From contig DAOPJV010000014.1 in the NCBI GenBank assembly GCA_035399845.1, positions 49,450 to 113,449 on the forward strand: a stretch of 64,000 nucleotides of DNA, written 5' to 3'. The translations under genes were made by a program, and so were the position numbers. The notes under the pieces were generated by a model. It saw only the letters and a program-made list of their open reading frames with translations. It searched no databases and was not told the origin of the DNA. The DNA is from ECT2AJA-110-A sp035399845. Its GTDB lineage: Bacteria > Planctomycetota > Phycisphaerae > UBA1845 > UTPLA1. Below, one piece after another: positions 8,995-16,874 of the stretch; the stretch's first letter is position 1; each line of letters starts with the position of its first letter.

Positions 8995-9885
8995 GTGAAC
9001 ATGGAACCCTCGGCAACCATGCGGAAACTCGAGCCCGACGTGTGTCTGATCTGCGGCACGCGCAATCCGGACTCGGCGATTCAATGCGGCGTCTGCTTCG
9101 CGCCCATGGCCGTCGTCCAGGACGCGATCGCGCAGGAACGTGAGCCCGAGATCGTCAGCGTCGTCGGCGAGAGCAACGTCGGCAAGACGGTCTACCTCGG
9201 CGTGCTGCTGGACATGCTGGCCCAGCGCGCCGGCGACTTCAAGGCGATTCCCAAGGGCGCCTACTCCGTCGACCTCCAGCAGACCGTCATCAGCCATCTG
9301 GCCCATCGGATGTTCCCGCCGAAGACGCCGATGGAGGCCAACAGCTGGTATTGGGCCTACTACCAGGTGCTTCATCGGGCGCTGAATCGCTGGGTCGACC
9401 TGGTCATGCCCGATATGGCGGGTGAGAGTCTCGCGGCGGAAGTCCAGAACCCGCAGACCTTCCGCGTTGTCCACAGCCTGCTGAACAAGTCGTCCGGCAT
9501 GCTGCTGCTGTGCGACGCGGCCCAGGCGGCCAACGGCGCCACGCAGCCCGATTTCTTCGGCATGAAGATGCTCAGCTACATCGACAGTGTGCTCGGCGTG
9601 GGGCGCGATCAGCGCATCAACACGCCCATCGCCGTCGTCCTCTGCAAGGCGGACCACTGCCCGGAATGCTTCGACGATCCCGAGGCCTTCGTCGAAGCCA
9701 ATCTCAACCGCGTGTGGAACCTTTGCGAAAACCGATTTGCGAACGTCGCCTTCTTCGCAGCCAGCGTTGTCGGCTCACTTGGCTACGCCTACGACGAGAA
9801 GAACCAGGAAGCCACCGCAGTCCCGCTGCACACGGCGCTCTGCGGCATACTGGAGCCGTTTGAATGGATCGTTCAGCAACTCTGA
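8995..9885 (+). CDS. Zinc-ribbon P-loop GTPase (TRAFAC-like, DO-GTPase2 type)
   Basis: About 296 residues. The GTG at 8995 lies 8 bases after AAGGAG and is preferred; the ATG at 9001 is the alternative. Residues ~16-35 form a zinc ribbon with two CxxC pairs (CLICG, CGVCF). A GTPase domain follows: G1 is GESNVGKT, G3 is PDMAGES (a DxxGE form) and the G4-like motif is CKAD in place of NKxD. There is no membrane segment. The gene overlaps the next one by 22 bases, so the pair is translationally linked. From memory, GTPases of this type occur next to GAP1 proteins in the NTP-dependent conflict systems described by Aravind and colleagues. Assignment to that exact Pfam family needs a profile search. 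Confidence 0.75.
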   Translation: MNMEPSATMRKLEPDVCLICGTRNPDSAIQCGVCFAPMAVVQDAIAQEREPEIVSVVGESNVGKTVYLGVLLDMLAQRAGDFKAIPKGAYSVDLQQTVISHLAHRMFPPKTPMEANSWYWAYYQVLHRALNRWVDLVMPDMAGESLAAEVQNPQTFRVVHSLLNKSSGMLLLCDAAQAANGATQPDFFGMKMLSYIDSVLGVGRDQRINTPIAVVLCKADHCPECFDDPEAFVEANLNRVWNLCENRFANVAFFAASVVGSLGYAYDEKNQEATAVPLHTALCGILEPFEWIVQQL

Positions 9886-10982
9886 CGCCGACGCACGATC
9901 AGGAAACGTCTTCGCTCCTTGTCGATCACGCCGTCTTCACATCGGTCCGATCGCCGATGGGCGAAGGCTATCGAATCATCGCCGCTTCCGGCGGTCTGCG
10001 CCCCGATGAACGAATGGAGACGACGCGACGCGCGCCCTCGCACGGCGGTCTGAACTCCGAAGATCCCGACGCGCTCGGCCTGGTCGGATTTCCGCTCCCG
10101 ACGGGACGTTACTGCGTCGGCCTCGTGCGACACGCCGGGAAGGAACACACGTCCCGCGGCGGTCTTCGCGTCCACACACACTTCGTGTTTCTGAATCGGG
10201 CGCAGTTCGCGGCGTTCGCCTGTGATCCGTGGCTTGTTGCCGGCGCGATTGTTGCGATCGACGGTGATGAGCCGCCGCTCAAACCCGAAACGACATGCCC
10301 TCAGCTCTGTCTCGGCGATGGATGCTCGCAGCCGCCCGACGTGTCGCCGCGCATGTCCTCCGTCGAAGTCGGCTGGCTCGAGAGCATCGTTGCCGCCGCG
10401 CTGCGCGGCGATCCACTGGTCGCCAACGCACACGGTTCGGGAGATGGCTGCGAACAACTCGCCTGGCGCGTCATCCCCAGTGTCATGCGCGAGAAACGAT
10501 CGATGTCGATCGGCCTGACCTACGCGCCGTCCCGCGCCCTGGATATCTGCTTCATCAGCGAACGGATCGAGGAAACGCGTCGCCTCGTCATGAATACACG
10601 AACCCTCTGGATCGATCCCGCCACGCCGCTGCCCGGCGTCGGCGCGCAGGCGCAGGGAAAAGGCCAGGCCTCGTCGGCGCCCTACGCCGACTGGCTCGTC
10701 CTGACACGGACGACGCTCGACTCGGGGCGCCTCGGGGAGCTGATCCGCCTCTGTGACGCCATCGATGGCGACGCGACGCCCGACGGTCTGGCCACGACGG
10801 CCAGGCTCTACGACCATATCGATGAAGTCAGTGTCGCCGACGCCGCCGACCTCGCCCGGCTCACAACGCGCTACGGCGGTTTTGCGCCCACGTGCAGGGC
10901 ACAGAAACTGCTTGTGGAGCGGTTCAAAAAGACGGCGGCGCATCGCGCGCAACAGCTCTCGCAGGAAGCGTGCGAGGAATGA
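9864..10982 (+). CDS. GTPase-associated protein (GAP1-N-like)
   Basis: This 372-residue protein starts at an ATG preceded by GGAG at 9852-9855, inside the end of the GTPase gene. Residues ~15-125 resemble the N-terminal domain of GTPase-associated protein 1 (LLVDHAVFTS, GYRIIAASGGL, then VGFPLPTGRYCVGLVRHAG and THFVFLNRAQFAAF). The remainder is alpha/beta-rich and not recognised. There is no signal peptide or transmembrane helix, so it is presumably a cytoplasmic partner or regulator of the upstream GTPase. It is the last gene of the unit; the next gene starts 200 bases later with its own putative promoter. The family call is from memory of motif patterns and is moderately sure. Confidence 0.65.
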   Translation: MDRSATLTPTHDQETSSLLVDHAVFTSVRSPMGEGYRIIAASGGLRPDERMETTRRAPSHGGLNSEDPDALGLVGFPLPTGRYCVGLVRHAGKEHTSRGGLRVHTHFVFLNRAQFAAFACDPWLVAGAIVAIDGDEPPLKPETTCPQLCLGDGCSQPPDVSPRMSSVEVGWLESIVAAALRGDPLVANAHGSGDGCEQLAWRVIPSVMREKRSMSIGLTYAPSRALDICFISERIEETRRLVMNTRTLWIDPATPLPGVGAQAQGKGQASSAPYADWLVLTRTTLDSGRLGELIRLCDAIDGDATPDGLATTARLYDHIDEVSVADAADLARLTTRYGGFAPTCRAQKLLVERFKKTAAHRAQQLSQEACEE

Positions 10983-11055
10983 GGACCGCGGATCGCCACC
11001 GGACGCCCCCAGGCCCGGCGCCGCAATAATCCATGAAAATTGGCGTTTCGTCTCG

Positions 11056-11085
11056 TTGAGCCGCGTTGCGCCCAGCCCGTAAGAT
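11056..11085 (+). promoter_or_regulatory. Possible sigma-70-type promoter of the M43 protease gene
   Basis: TTGAGC (11056-11061) and TAAGAT (11080-11085) are separated by 18 bases, about 97 bases upstream of the start codon at 11183. Matches to consensus are partial, so this is suggestive only. Confidence 0.3.
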
Positions 11086-11182
11086 ACGACTCTCGAAGGG
11101 AAGTCGGAATCTCGGGCCTGGCGAACGTGTCCACCCGTGTCATTCGCTTCGCACGACAACACTCGGGTGAGGATTCACGAGA

Positions 11183-13612
11183 ATGCGCCGTACCTGGATT
11201 TGGATTTTGGGGATCGTGATCGCTGCGCCGCCGTTTTCTCCGGCGAACGCCGCAGATCCGTCTGACACGCTGACCGATGGACCGATCGTCGCAATCGAAC
11301 AGGGGCGCCAGCCGCTCCCGGATGGTCGCCTTCGCGTCAACGGAATCGACTACGCGTCTCGCGAGGCCTATTACCAGTCAGGTCAGTTTCGTTCGGGCGG
11401 ACATCGATGCGGAACCGTTTCCCCGGATCGCCTGGCGGCGCCCCGCGGCCTCGGTTCGCAGGCAGACTGCAGCCTCGTCGCCACAACGCTCAACGGCGCC
11501 TACCTGCCCGGCACGGGCCGGTTTCGCATTCCCGTCGTCGTCCACGTCATCACGAGCACGTCGAATGTCGGCGCCATCGCGGAATCCAATATCCAGGCGC
11601 AGATCGACGTGCTGAACGCGTCCTTCCTCGCGTCGGGCGGCGTCGGCGCCAACGCCGAGATCGAGTTCTTCCTGGCGACAGTCGATCCCGATGGCCAGGC
11701 GACCAGCGGTATCACCGTCTCAGCAAACAACACCTGGTTCGCGGACCTCGGGTCCTACTGGAACAGCCTTGCGTGGGACACAGATCGCTACCTGAACATC
11801 TACACACTCAACCTCGATCCCCAGGACCTCCTCGGCTACGTGGACGCCCTGCCCCAGGAAGGCGTTGTCGGTTCGGCGGGCGATCGTGTCGTCATTCACT
11901 GGGGCGCCTTCGGCGGTGTCGGCGCGGATGGACCGCCCTACGACGAAGGTGATACGCTCGTCCACGAGGTCGGTCATTACCTGGGCCTCTACCATCCCTT
12001 CGAACCCGACTTCGCCTGCGGATCCGCGGACGCTCCGGGTTGCTACACATCAGGTGACCTGATCTGCGACACGAACCCGCAGTTCGACGCGCTCTACACG
12101 TCCGCCCCCAACTGCAACTCGCCGTTCGACACCTGCAACTCGACCGACCCGATCGACAACTACATGAGTTACAGCGACGACGGCTGCATGACGCGCTTCA
12201 CGCCGGAGCAGGTTCAGCGCATGCGATGCACGCTGCTGAACTATCGCCCGGACCTCTATGAACTCACCTTTGAAACGGGCGCGCTCAACGTGACGCCGAC
12301 GACCGGCGCGACGCACTCGGGCCTCGTGGGTGGTACATTCACCCAGCCACAGACCGTGTACGGCCTGAACAACCCGGGAAACTCACCCGTCGACTTCGAG
12401 GTCTCGATCGAGAACAACTTCGGTCTGCTCCTGGACGGCGGAACGGCCGCCATCAGCGGAACACTCGCCGCCGGCGGCGGCCGATCCGTGATCGTCGGAT
12501 TGAACACGACAGTCGTCAACGCGCTTGCGGCGGGCGAATACAGCGCCACGATCGTGTTCACCAACCTGACGGCGGGAACACAGACCGTTCGCACGCACAC
12601 GCTCAACGTGGGCAGACTGCAGTCGTGTTCGACGAGCGGCGCCCAGGCGATTCCCGACGCCAGCGCCGTGGGTGTCACGCAGTCGATCGTCATCTCCAGC
12701 AGCGCCATCGTCGACGATCTCGATATTGATCTCTCCATCACGCACACGTGGATCGGCGATGTCGTCGTCACGCTGTCGCATGTCGACTCCGGCCGTTCGG
12801 CGGTCCTGATCGACCAGATCGGCGGAAGCGGCGTCAATACATGCGACGCGGTCAACATCAGCGGCATCACGCTCGATGACGAAGGGACCGGCGGATCGAT
12901 CGAGAACCAGTGCGTGTCGAACCTGTCGTCGCCGCCCGCCTATCGACCACAGAATACGCTCAACGTCTTCACGGGCGTCAACATCAGGGGAACCTGGCAG
13001 CTTCGCGTGACGGACCTCGCGCAGGAGGACACCGGCTCGCTGAATTCCTGGTGCATCACAGCGCAGGTCAGCGAGGCGCCGGACGAGGAAACGCCGGCCC
13101 CGACCTCTCAGATGGACACGGATCTCGACCTCGTCCCGGACAACAGCGACAACTGTCCTGTCACCTACAATCCGGATCAATCCGACGTGGACGGGGACGG
13201 TGTCGGCGACGCCTGTGACGGCCTGTCGCTCGCCGACTGCCCGGACACGATCACGCTGCCCGCCGAGAGTGTCGACGGCAGGTCCATCGATTTTGAACTG
13301 CCCGCGACGTCAGGTGGCTTCGGGAATATCCAGGTGTTCGCCTCTCCCGTGAGCGGCGCCACATTTCCGATCGGAACGACGAACGTCACTGTCACGGCAA
13401 CCGACGCAACGGGCGCAATCGTTACCTGCAGCTTCGACGTGATTGTCACGGACGATCCGACCGTCACGGCGCCGATCGTGGATGGTGAGGAATGCGGCTG
13501 CGGCGCCGGCGGCGTCACGCTGATGCCGTTCGCAGTTCTGGGCGCCGTGTCAATGCGAAGACGAAGAAAACGCGACCGGCGTCGCGTCAGGCCCACGGCG
13601 ACACGGAGATGA
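11183..13612 (+). CDS. Secreted M43-type zinc metalloprotease with P-domain, TSP3 and HYR modules and an anchoring tail
   Basis: The 809-residue protein begins with a signal peptide (MRRTWIWILGIVIAAPPF). The catalytic domain shows the extended zinc motif HEVGHYLGLYH near residue 260 and a Met-turn MSYSDDG, typical of pappalysin-like M43 metzincins. A proprotein-convertase P-domain spans about 480-627 (ending GTWQLRVTDLAQED). A thrombospondin type 3 calcium repeat lies at ~645-680 (DNCPVTYNPDQSDVDGDGVG), followed by a HYR-like immunoglobulin-fold module to ~757. The end is CGCG, a short hydrophobic helix and RRRRKR, resembling a MYXO-CTERM-type sorting tail with extra basic residues. The protease probably acts at the cell surface. 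Its 3' end overlaps the convergent gene by 26 bases. Confidence 0.85.
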   Translation: MRRTWIWILGIVIAAPPFSPANAADPSDTLTDGPIVAIEQGRQPLPDGRLRVNGIDYASREAYYQSGQFRSGGHRCGTVSPDRLAAPRGLGSQADCSLVATTLNGAYLPGTGRFRIPVVVHVITSTSNVGAIAESNIQAQIDVLNASFLASGGVGANAEIEFFLATVDPDGQATSGITVSANNTWFADLGSYWNSLAWDTDRYLNIYTLNLDPQDLLGYVDALPQEGVVGSAGDRVVIHWGAFGGVGADGPPYDEGDTLVHEVGHYLGLYHPFEPDFACGSADAPGCYTSGDLICDTNPQFDALYTSAPNCNSPFDTCNSTDPIDNYMSYSDDGCMTRFTPEQVQRMRCTLLNYRPDLYELTFETGALNVTPTTGATHSGLVGGTFTQPQTVYGLNNPGNSPVDFEVSIENNFGLLLDGGTAAISGTLAAGGGRSVIVGLNTTVVNALAAGEYSATIVFTNLTAGTQTVRTHTLNVGRLQSCSTSGAQAIPDASAVGVTQSIVISSSAIVDDLDIDLSITHTWIGDVVVTLSHVDSGRSAVLIDQIGGSGVNTCDAVNISGITLDDEGTGGSIENQCVSNLSSPPAYRPQNTLNVFTGVNIRGTWQLRVTDLAQEDTGSLNSWCITAQVSEAPDEETPAPTSQMDTDLDLVPDNSDNCPVTYNPDQSDVDGDGVGDACDGLSLADCPDTITLPAESVDGRSIDFELPATSGGFGNIQVFASPVSGATFPIGTTNVTVTATDATGAIVTCSFDVIVTDDPTVTAPIVDGEECGCGAGGVTLMPFAVLGAVSMRRRRKRDRRRVRPTATRR

Positions 13613-14213
13613 GCAGGATGCCGAAGGCGATGAGCGTCGCCATCGTTCCGGCAATGACCGTGATGCCCGCCCCCGCAACAACCTGACGCGTCAGCTGACG
13701 GCTGGCGTCAGGATTCGGATAGCGCCGAAGGATCGACACGCTGCAGGCGACACAGAACACGGCGAGGCAGACACCGTACAACTGGCTGAGCAGCGCGATC
13801 GCCATGCTCGGTCCGATCTGAGACGGATCGTTGAGCGTCGCCAGCATCAGCATCAGACCGATGCCCGTCGCAATGAACCCGCTCGCGAGCGCAAAAGCCG
13901 CCCACAACTGAAAGAACTGCGCGGCGTCTCGCGCGGCCTCGGCGTCGTCGCGCCGACCCGCAACGTAGAAGAATGCGTCGATCGGCGCGGCCCAGCCGAA
14001 GATTCCGACCAGGATCATCACGGGCACGACGCCGACGAAAATCGCGCCGCGCCAGTCAATCAGCAGGTCCACGGCGCCGGCGAGCCATCCGAAGACCACC
14101 CAGACGACGACGCCCGCCAGCGCGACAACACTGGCAATGATGGCCGCCGGCGTCGCTCGCTTTCCGAGCGATCCCGGCCCCGCAGGATTCGCGCACTGGG
14201 ATGTTGACCGCAT
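13587..14213 (-). CDS. Multi-pass inner-membrane protein, MotA/ExbB-like topology
   Basis: 208 residues with about five hydrophobic segments (for example AAIIASVVALAGVVVWVVF and GAIFVGVVPVMILVGIFGWA). The start at 14213 follows a run of six G about 8 bases upstream; upstream in-frame codons look non-coding. The second half resembles MotA/TolQ/ExbB-type proton-channel proteins in hydrophobic layout, but no conserved motor motif was confirmed, so the function is left open. It converges with the M43 protease and overlaps its 3' end. Confidence 0.6.
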   Translation of the reverse strand: MRSTSQCANPAGPGSLGKRATPAAIIASVVALAGVVVWVVFGWLAGAVDLLIDWRGAIFVGVVPVMILVGIFGWAAPIDAFFYVAGRRDDAEAARDAAQFFQLWAAFALASGFIATGIGLMLMLATLNDPSQIGPSMAIALLSQLYGVCLAVFCVACSVSILRRYPNPDASRQLTRQVVAGAGITVIAGTMATLIAFGILLISVSPWA

Positions 14214-14359
14214 CTTTTTCCCCCCGGAATCGCGCCGCTGGACGCGCCTGAAGAAGAGATCGGTTTTCACGAATCCGGCGTTCACATCGGGGTTCTCAGA
14301 ACTGCGGGCCACGCCCTTATCGGAGCGGCGATCTTCGCGCCGGGCCGATATGATCCCCT

Positions 14360-14926
14360 GTGATGATGACTTCAGAATCAACCCCGGCCCCGTCACGAGA
14401 GACGCGGATCCCCGTCGATCGGATTCATGTGTTCGTCAAGGCGCTGTGGCGCCTGCTCATCGCCGCCGCCCTGCTGGGCCTGGCGTGGCTGCTCGGCGTT
14501 CAGATCGGCGACTGGTCGCTCTTCTGGCGGGAGCAGCCGGTCACGCTGATGGCGATTCTGCTCTTTCTGACGGGCCTGTCGGCCATCGGCGCCATCGTCA
14601 CGATCGCCGGCGCGCGATGGCTGGCGCTGGCCGTCTGGCCCGCGCCTGTCGGTATTCAGGTGGGAGACGGCGCCATCGATGCGGCGCTCGGGCCATTCGG
14701 TTCAGTGAGGATCCCCTGGACGCGGCTGCGATGCGAAGTCGCCGAGGGCTTCGACATCGACATGCTCTCGCACGTCGGCGACGACGCCTTTACGCCCATC
14801 ATGCGGGACACGCAGGATCCCGGGCGCGATGTCTACGCATGGCTTCAATCGCATACCGGCGTCGATCCGGAAACACTGACCCACACGCTGCGCCCCCATT
14901 TCGAAGCGCGCATGCGCAGCGCCTGA
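14360..14926 (+). CDS. Hypothetical protein with two transmembrane helices
   Basis: 188 residues from GTG 14360; in-frame ATGs follow at 14363 and 14366. Two membrane helices lie near residues 30-50 and 62-85 (LLIAAALLGLAWLLG, TLMAILLFLTGLSAIGAIV). A cytoplasmic domain of about 100 residues follows that is not recognised. It is divergent from the MotA-like gene. The structured RNA/terminator element at 15037-15117 lies 110 bases after its stop and may end its transcript. Confidence 0.6.
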   Translation: MMMTSESTPAPSRETRIPVDRIHVFVKALWRLLIAAALLGLAWLLGVQIGDWSLFWREQPVTLMAILLFLTGLSAIGAIVTIAGARWLALAVWPAPVGIQVGDGAIDAALGPFGSVRIPWTRLRCEVAEGFDIDMLSHVGDDAFTPIMRDTQDPGRDVYAWLQSHTGVDPETLTHTLRPHFEARMRSA

Positions 14927-15036
14927 CACACGACTTCATTGCAACGACCGATAAGTCCGGCGCGGCGCCAGTAAAAACGATTTCCATCAATACGTGACTC
15001 AAGCGACGCCGTGTCCACGACCGATACTTTCTTCCG

Positions 15037-15117
15037 AGGCTGTGGGTCTTCCGCCAATGGGCGGGACAGCCTGGCTTGGAGGGTCCGAGTAACGGCGAGC
15101 TCGGATCCTCTTTTTTT
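15037..15117 (+). ncRNA. Structured RNA element ending in a strong intrinsic terminator
   Basis: Two adjacent hairpins are readable on the plus strand. The first pairs AGGCTGT (15037-15043) with ACAGCCT (15066-15072) and encloses CCGCC-AATG-GGCGG. The second is an 11-bp stem, GAGGGTCCGAG (15079-15089) with CTCGGATCCTC (15100-15110), followed by TTTTTTT (15111-15117). The second is certainly terminator-like. The first could belong to a small RNA or to the 3' UTR of the gene ending at 14926. The minus strand has no U-tract, so orientation is plus. The rest of the 336-bp gap shows nothing recognisable, and it matches no riboswitch consensus that I know. Confidence 0.5.
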
Positions 15118-15262
15118 ATGCGCACTTCGAGAGCGCATTTTGCGCGTTGTCTATTTCTAACCAGGCAATGAGACATCGGCGGACGCTGCGCGGACCGCGC
15201 AGATTCGGCGGCGCACGGCGACGTTCTGTCGCGTCAGGGGATTGAAATCTCTGATGGGCCGT

Positions 15263-16006
15263 CTAAACGCCGCGGCGGACGGCGCTGGTGAAGAGCTTCA
15301 CCTCTTCCAGCGTGGATCGACCCGGCAGATCGTGCTCCAGGCCGACGAACTGGAAGCCGAGCCCGAGGCGATCGGCGCCATGCATGACGCAGTGTCGATA
15401 CTGCGCCTCGACAAGCAGCGGCCGCATGCCGGGGCGCTGCGTCACTTCGATGCCGACAAGGTCCCCCACCTGCAGTCGCGGGTTCTGATCCGATCGAACG
15501 TCGATCATCACGCCGCCAACCGACACGTTGGAAACGCGTCCCGAGCTGACAGGGAAGCTGCCGCCCTCGTCATTCGGAAGGCCCCCGTCCCAGATCTTCG
15601 CGGCAATGAACCGATGCGACGGCACGACGATGCGCTGATAGGCTCGTCGCTGGACGGCGCGCACGTCCGTCGGCGGACCGAGCACCAGCGTTCCGGGCGC
15701 GGCGCCCTCGGGAACCGCCCGATCGTCCAGAATGCGCGTGACAAAGAGACACTTCTTGTGTCCGCGACGAAAGGCGACGCCCAGCTCCGCGTCTCGCGAG
15801 ATCTCGGCGGGCTGTCCCTCGTTCGCCGGCTCCGGCCGAGCGATCATGATCGCCCCGGAGCCGTTGTCATAGCCAAGCAGCTTGGAGCGGAAGGACGCCC
15901 AGTCGCCGTCGATCGCCTGCGTGATGACGAGGTCGACGACTTTTTCGGCGGCCCACGTAAACAGTGACGTGTTGGGAGACGCCTCGGTATTGGTTACGGC
16001 CGTCAT
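15263..16006 (-). CDS. PilZ-domain protein (YcgR/FlgZ-like)
   Basis: 247 residues. The C-terminal half is a PilZ domain with the c-di-GMP signature: RRAYQR (RxxxR) near residue 120 and NVSVGG (D/NxSxxG) about 45 residues later. The N-terminal ~110 residues match the split-barrel layout that precedes PilZ in YcgR/FlgZ proteins, although no flagellar gene is nearby. It is cytoplasmic and probably a c-di-GMP receptor. Its start overlaps the stop of the upstream PilZ gene by four bases (ATGA), so the two are coexpressed and probably coupled. Confidence 0.85.
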   Translation of the reverse strand: MTAVTNTEASPNTSLFTWAAEKVVDLVITQAIDGDWASFRSKLLGYDNGSGAIMIARPEPANEGQPAEISRDAELGVAFRRGHKKCLFVTRILDDRAVPEGAAPGTLVLGPPTDVRAVQRRAYQRIVVPSHRFIAAKIWDGGLPNDEGGSFPVSSGRVSNVSVGGVMIDVRSDQNPRLQVGDLVGIEVTQRPGMRPLLVEAQYRHCVMHGADRLGLGFQFVGLEHDLPGRSTLEEVKLFTSAVRRGV

Positions 16007-16710
16007 GCGTGCACCTCTTCGTCGAGCGCGCCGCTTTCGGCGCGCTCAATGGCGACGCGCAGCGCACGAATCGATTCCGCGTCGTCCTTTGACGACGTAA
16101 ACTGGAGCCCCATGATCGACGCGCCGACACTCGCAGGCGTCAGGTTCGTCACCCGCGCCTCGAGTTCGATTTGTCGCTGCTCACCGGGAAGGGAGAACCG
16201 CGCTCGCAATCGCTGCCGCTTCTCCAGTCCGCTGGTCATCGCGTCGTCCACACGACACGCCATTCCGTCGGCGCTGACGTTCAGCAGGCTGACGCTCCGC
16301 GTGTGCTCGGCGCCTCCGACTTTCCACTGCAGTTCGACTTTCGAGGATGGCGCCAGCTTGGCGCGCAGGAAGCGACGCCGGTCCATCACGGCGATCCGGG
16401 CGGGTTTCGCCAGCGTGACGCCCTGCGTCTCGCCCCAGCTGGGCAGATCGAGGACCTTCGTGTCCGCCGAGTAGCGCCGATCGTGATAGATCCTCGCCTC
16501 ACAGCGGACACCGGCAAACTTCGACCATTCGAAGGCGGGATTGCCCGTTACCTGAACGAGCAGCGTTTTCTTGTCACCTGAGAGAATCGTGCCGTTGACC
16601 GTCCGCCCCGGCGCCGAAGCGAATTCGATCACGATCTGGCAATGCGCCGCGACGGCGTCGTCCAGAATTCGCACGGTCTCTTCGGCCTCGAGTTTGATCT
16701 TGTTCTGCAT
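16003..16710 (-). CDS. PilZ-domain protein, upstream partner
   Basis: 235 residues from the ATG at 16710; an extended open frame reaches 16794 but looks non-coding. The PilZ domain is C-terminal, with DRRRFLR providing the RxxxR arginines and NVSADG as the second c-di-GMP motif. The preceding domain (residues ~25-110) looks like a YcgR-type N-terminal barrel. There is no signal peptide or membrane helix. It is the first gene of a two-gene unit with the downstream PilZ protein. The repeated architecture suggests paralogues from an old duplication, but the sequences have diverged widely. Confidence 0.85.
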   Translation of the reverse strand: MQNKIKLEAEETVRILDDAVAAHCQIVIEFASAPGRTVNGTILSGDKKTLLVQVTGNPAFEWSKFAGVRCEARIYHDRRYSADTKVLDLPSWGETQGVTLAKPARIAVMDRRRFLRAKLAPSSKVELQWKVGGAEHTRSVSLLNVSADGMACRVDDAMTSGLEKRQRLRARFSLPGEQRQIELEARVTNLTPASVGASIMGLQFTSSKDDAESIRALRVAIERAESGALDEEVHA

Positions 16711-16874
16711 GATCCCGTCCGTTCGTTCATCGAGAACATCCACGCGACCGGCGGATGCCGGGATCGCGCGCCATCGCGTTTTCTCTATTCTCAATTTCGT
16801 GCGACGAACGCTCGCGCTTAAGCGTCGAATCGGACGTGATACGAAGGCCGATAATGCCCGCCGGGAGCCGGGCC

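Noticed and set aside
15120..15262. c-di-GMP riboswitch near the PilZ genes
   Set aside because: No GEMM-type conserved segments were seen, and the gap lies downstream, not upstream, of the PilZ genes.
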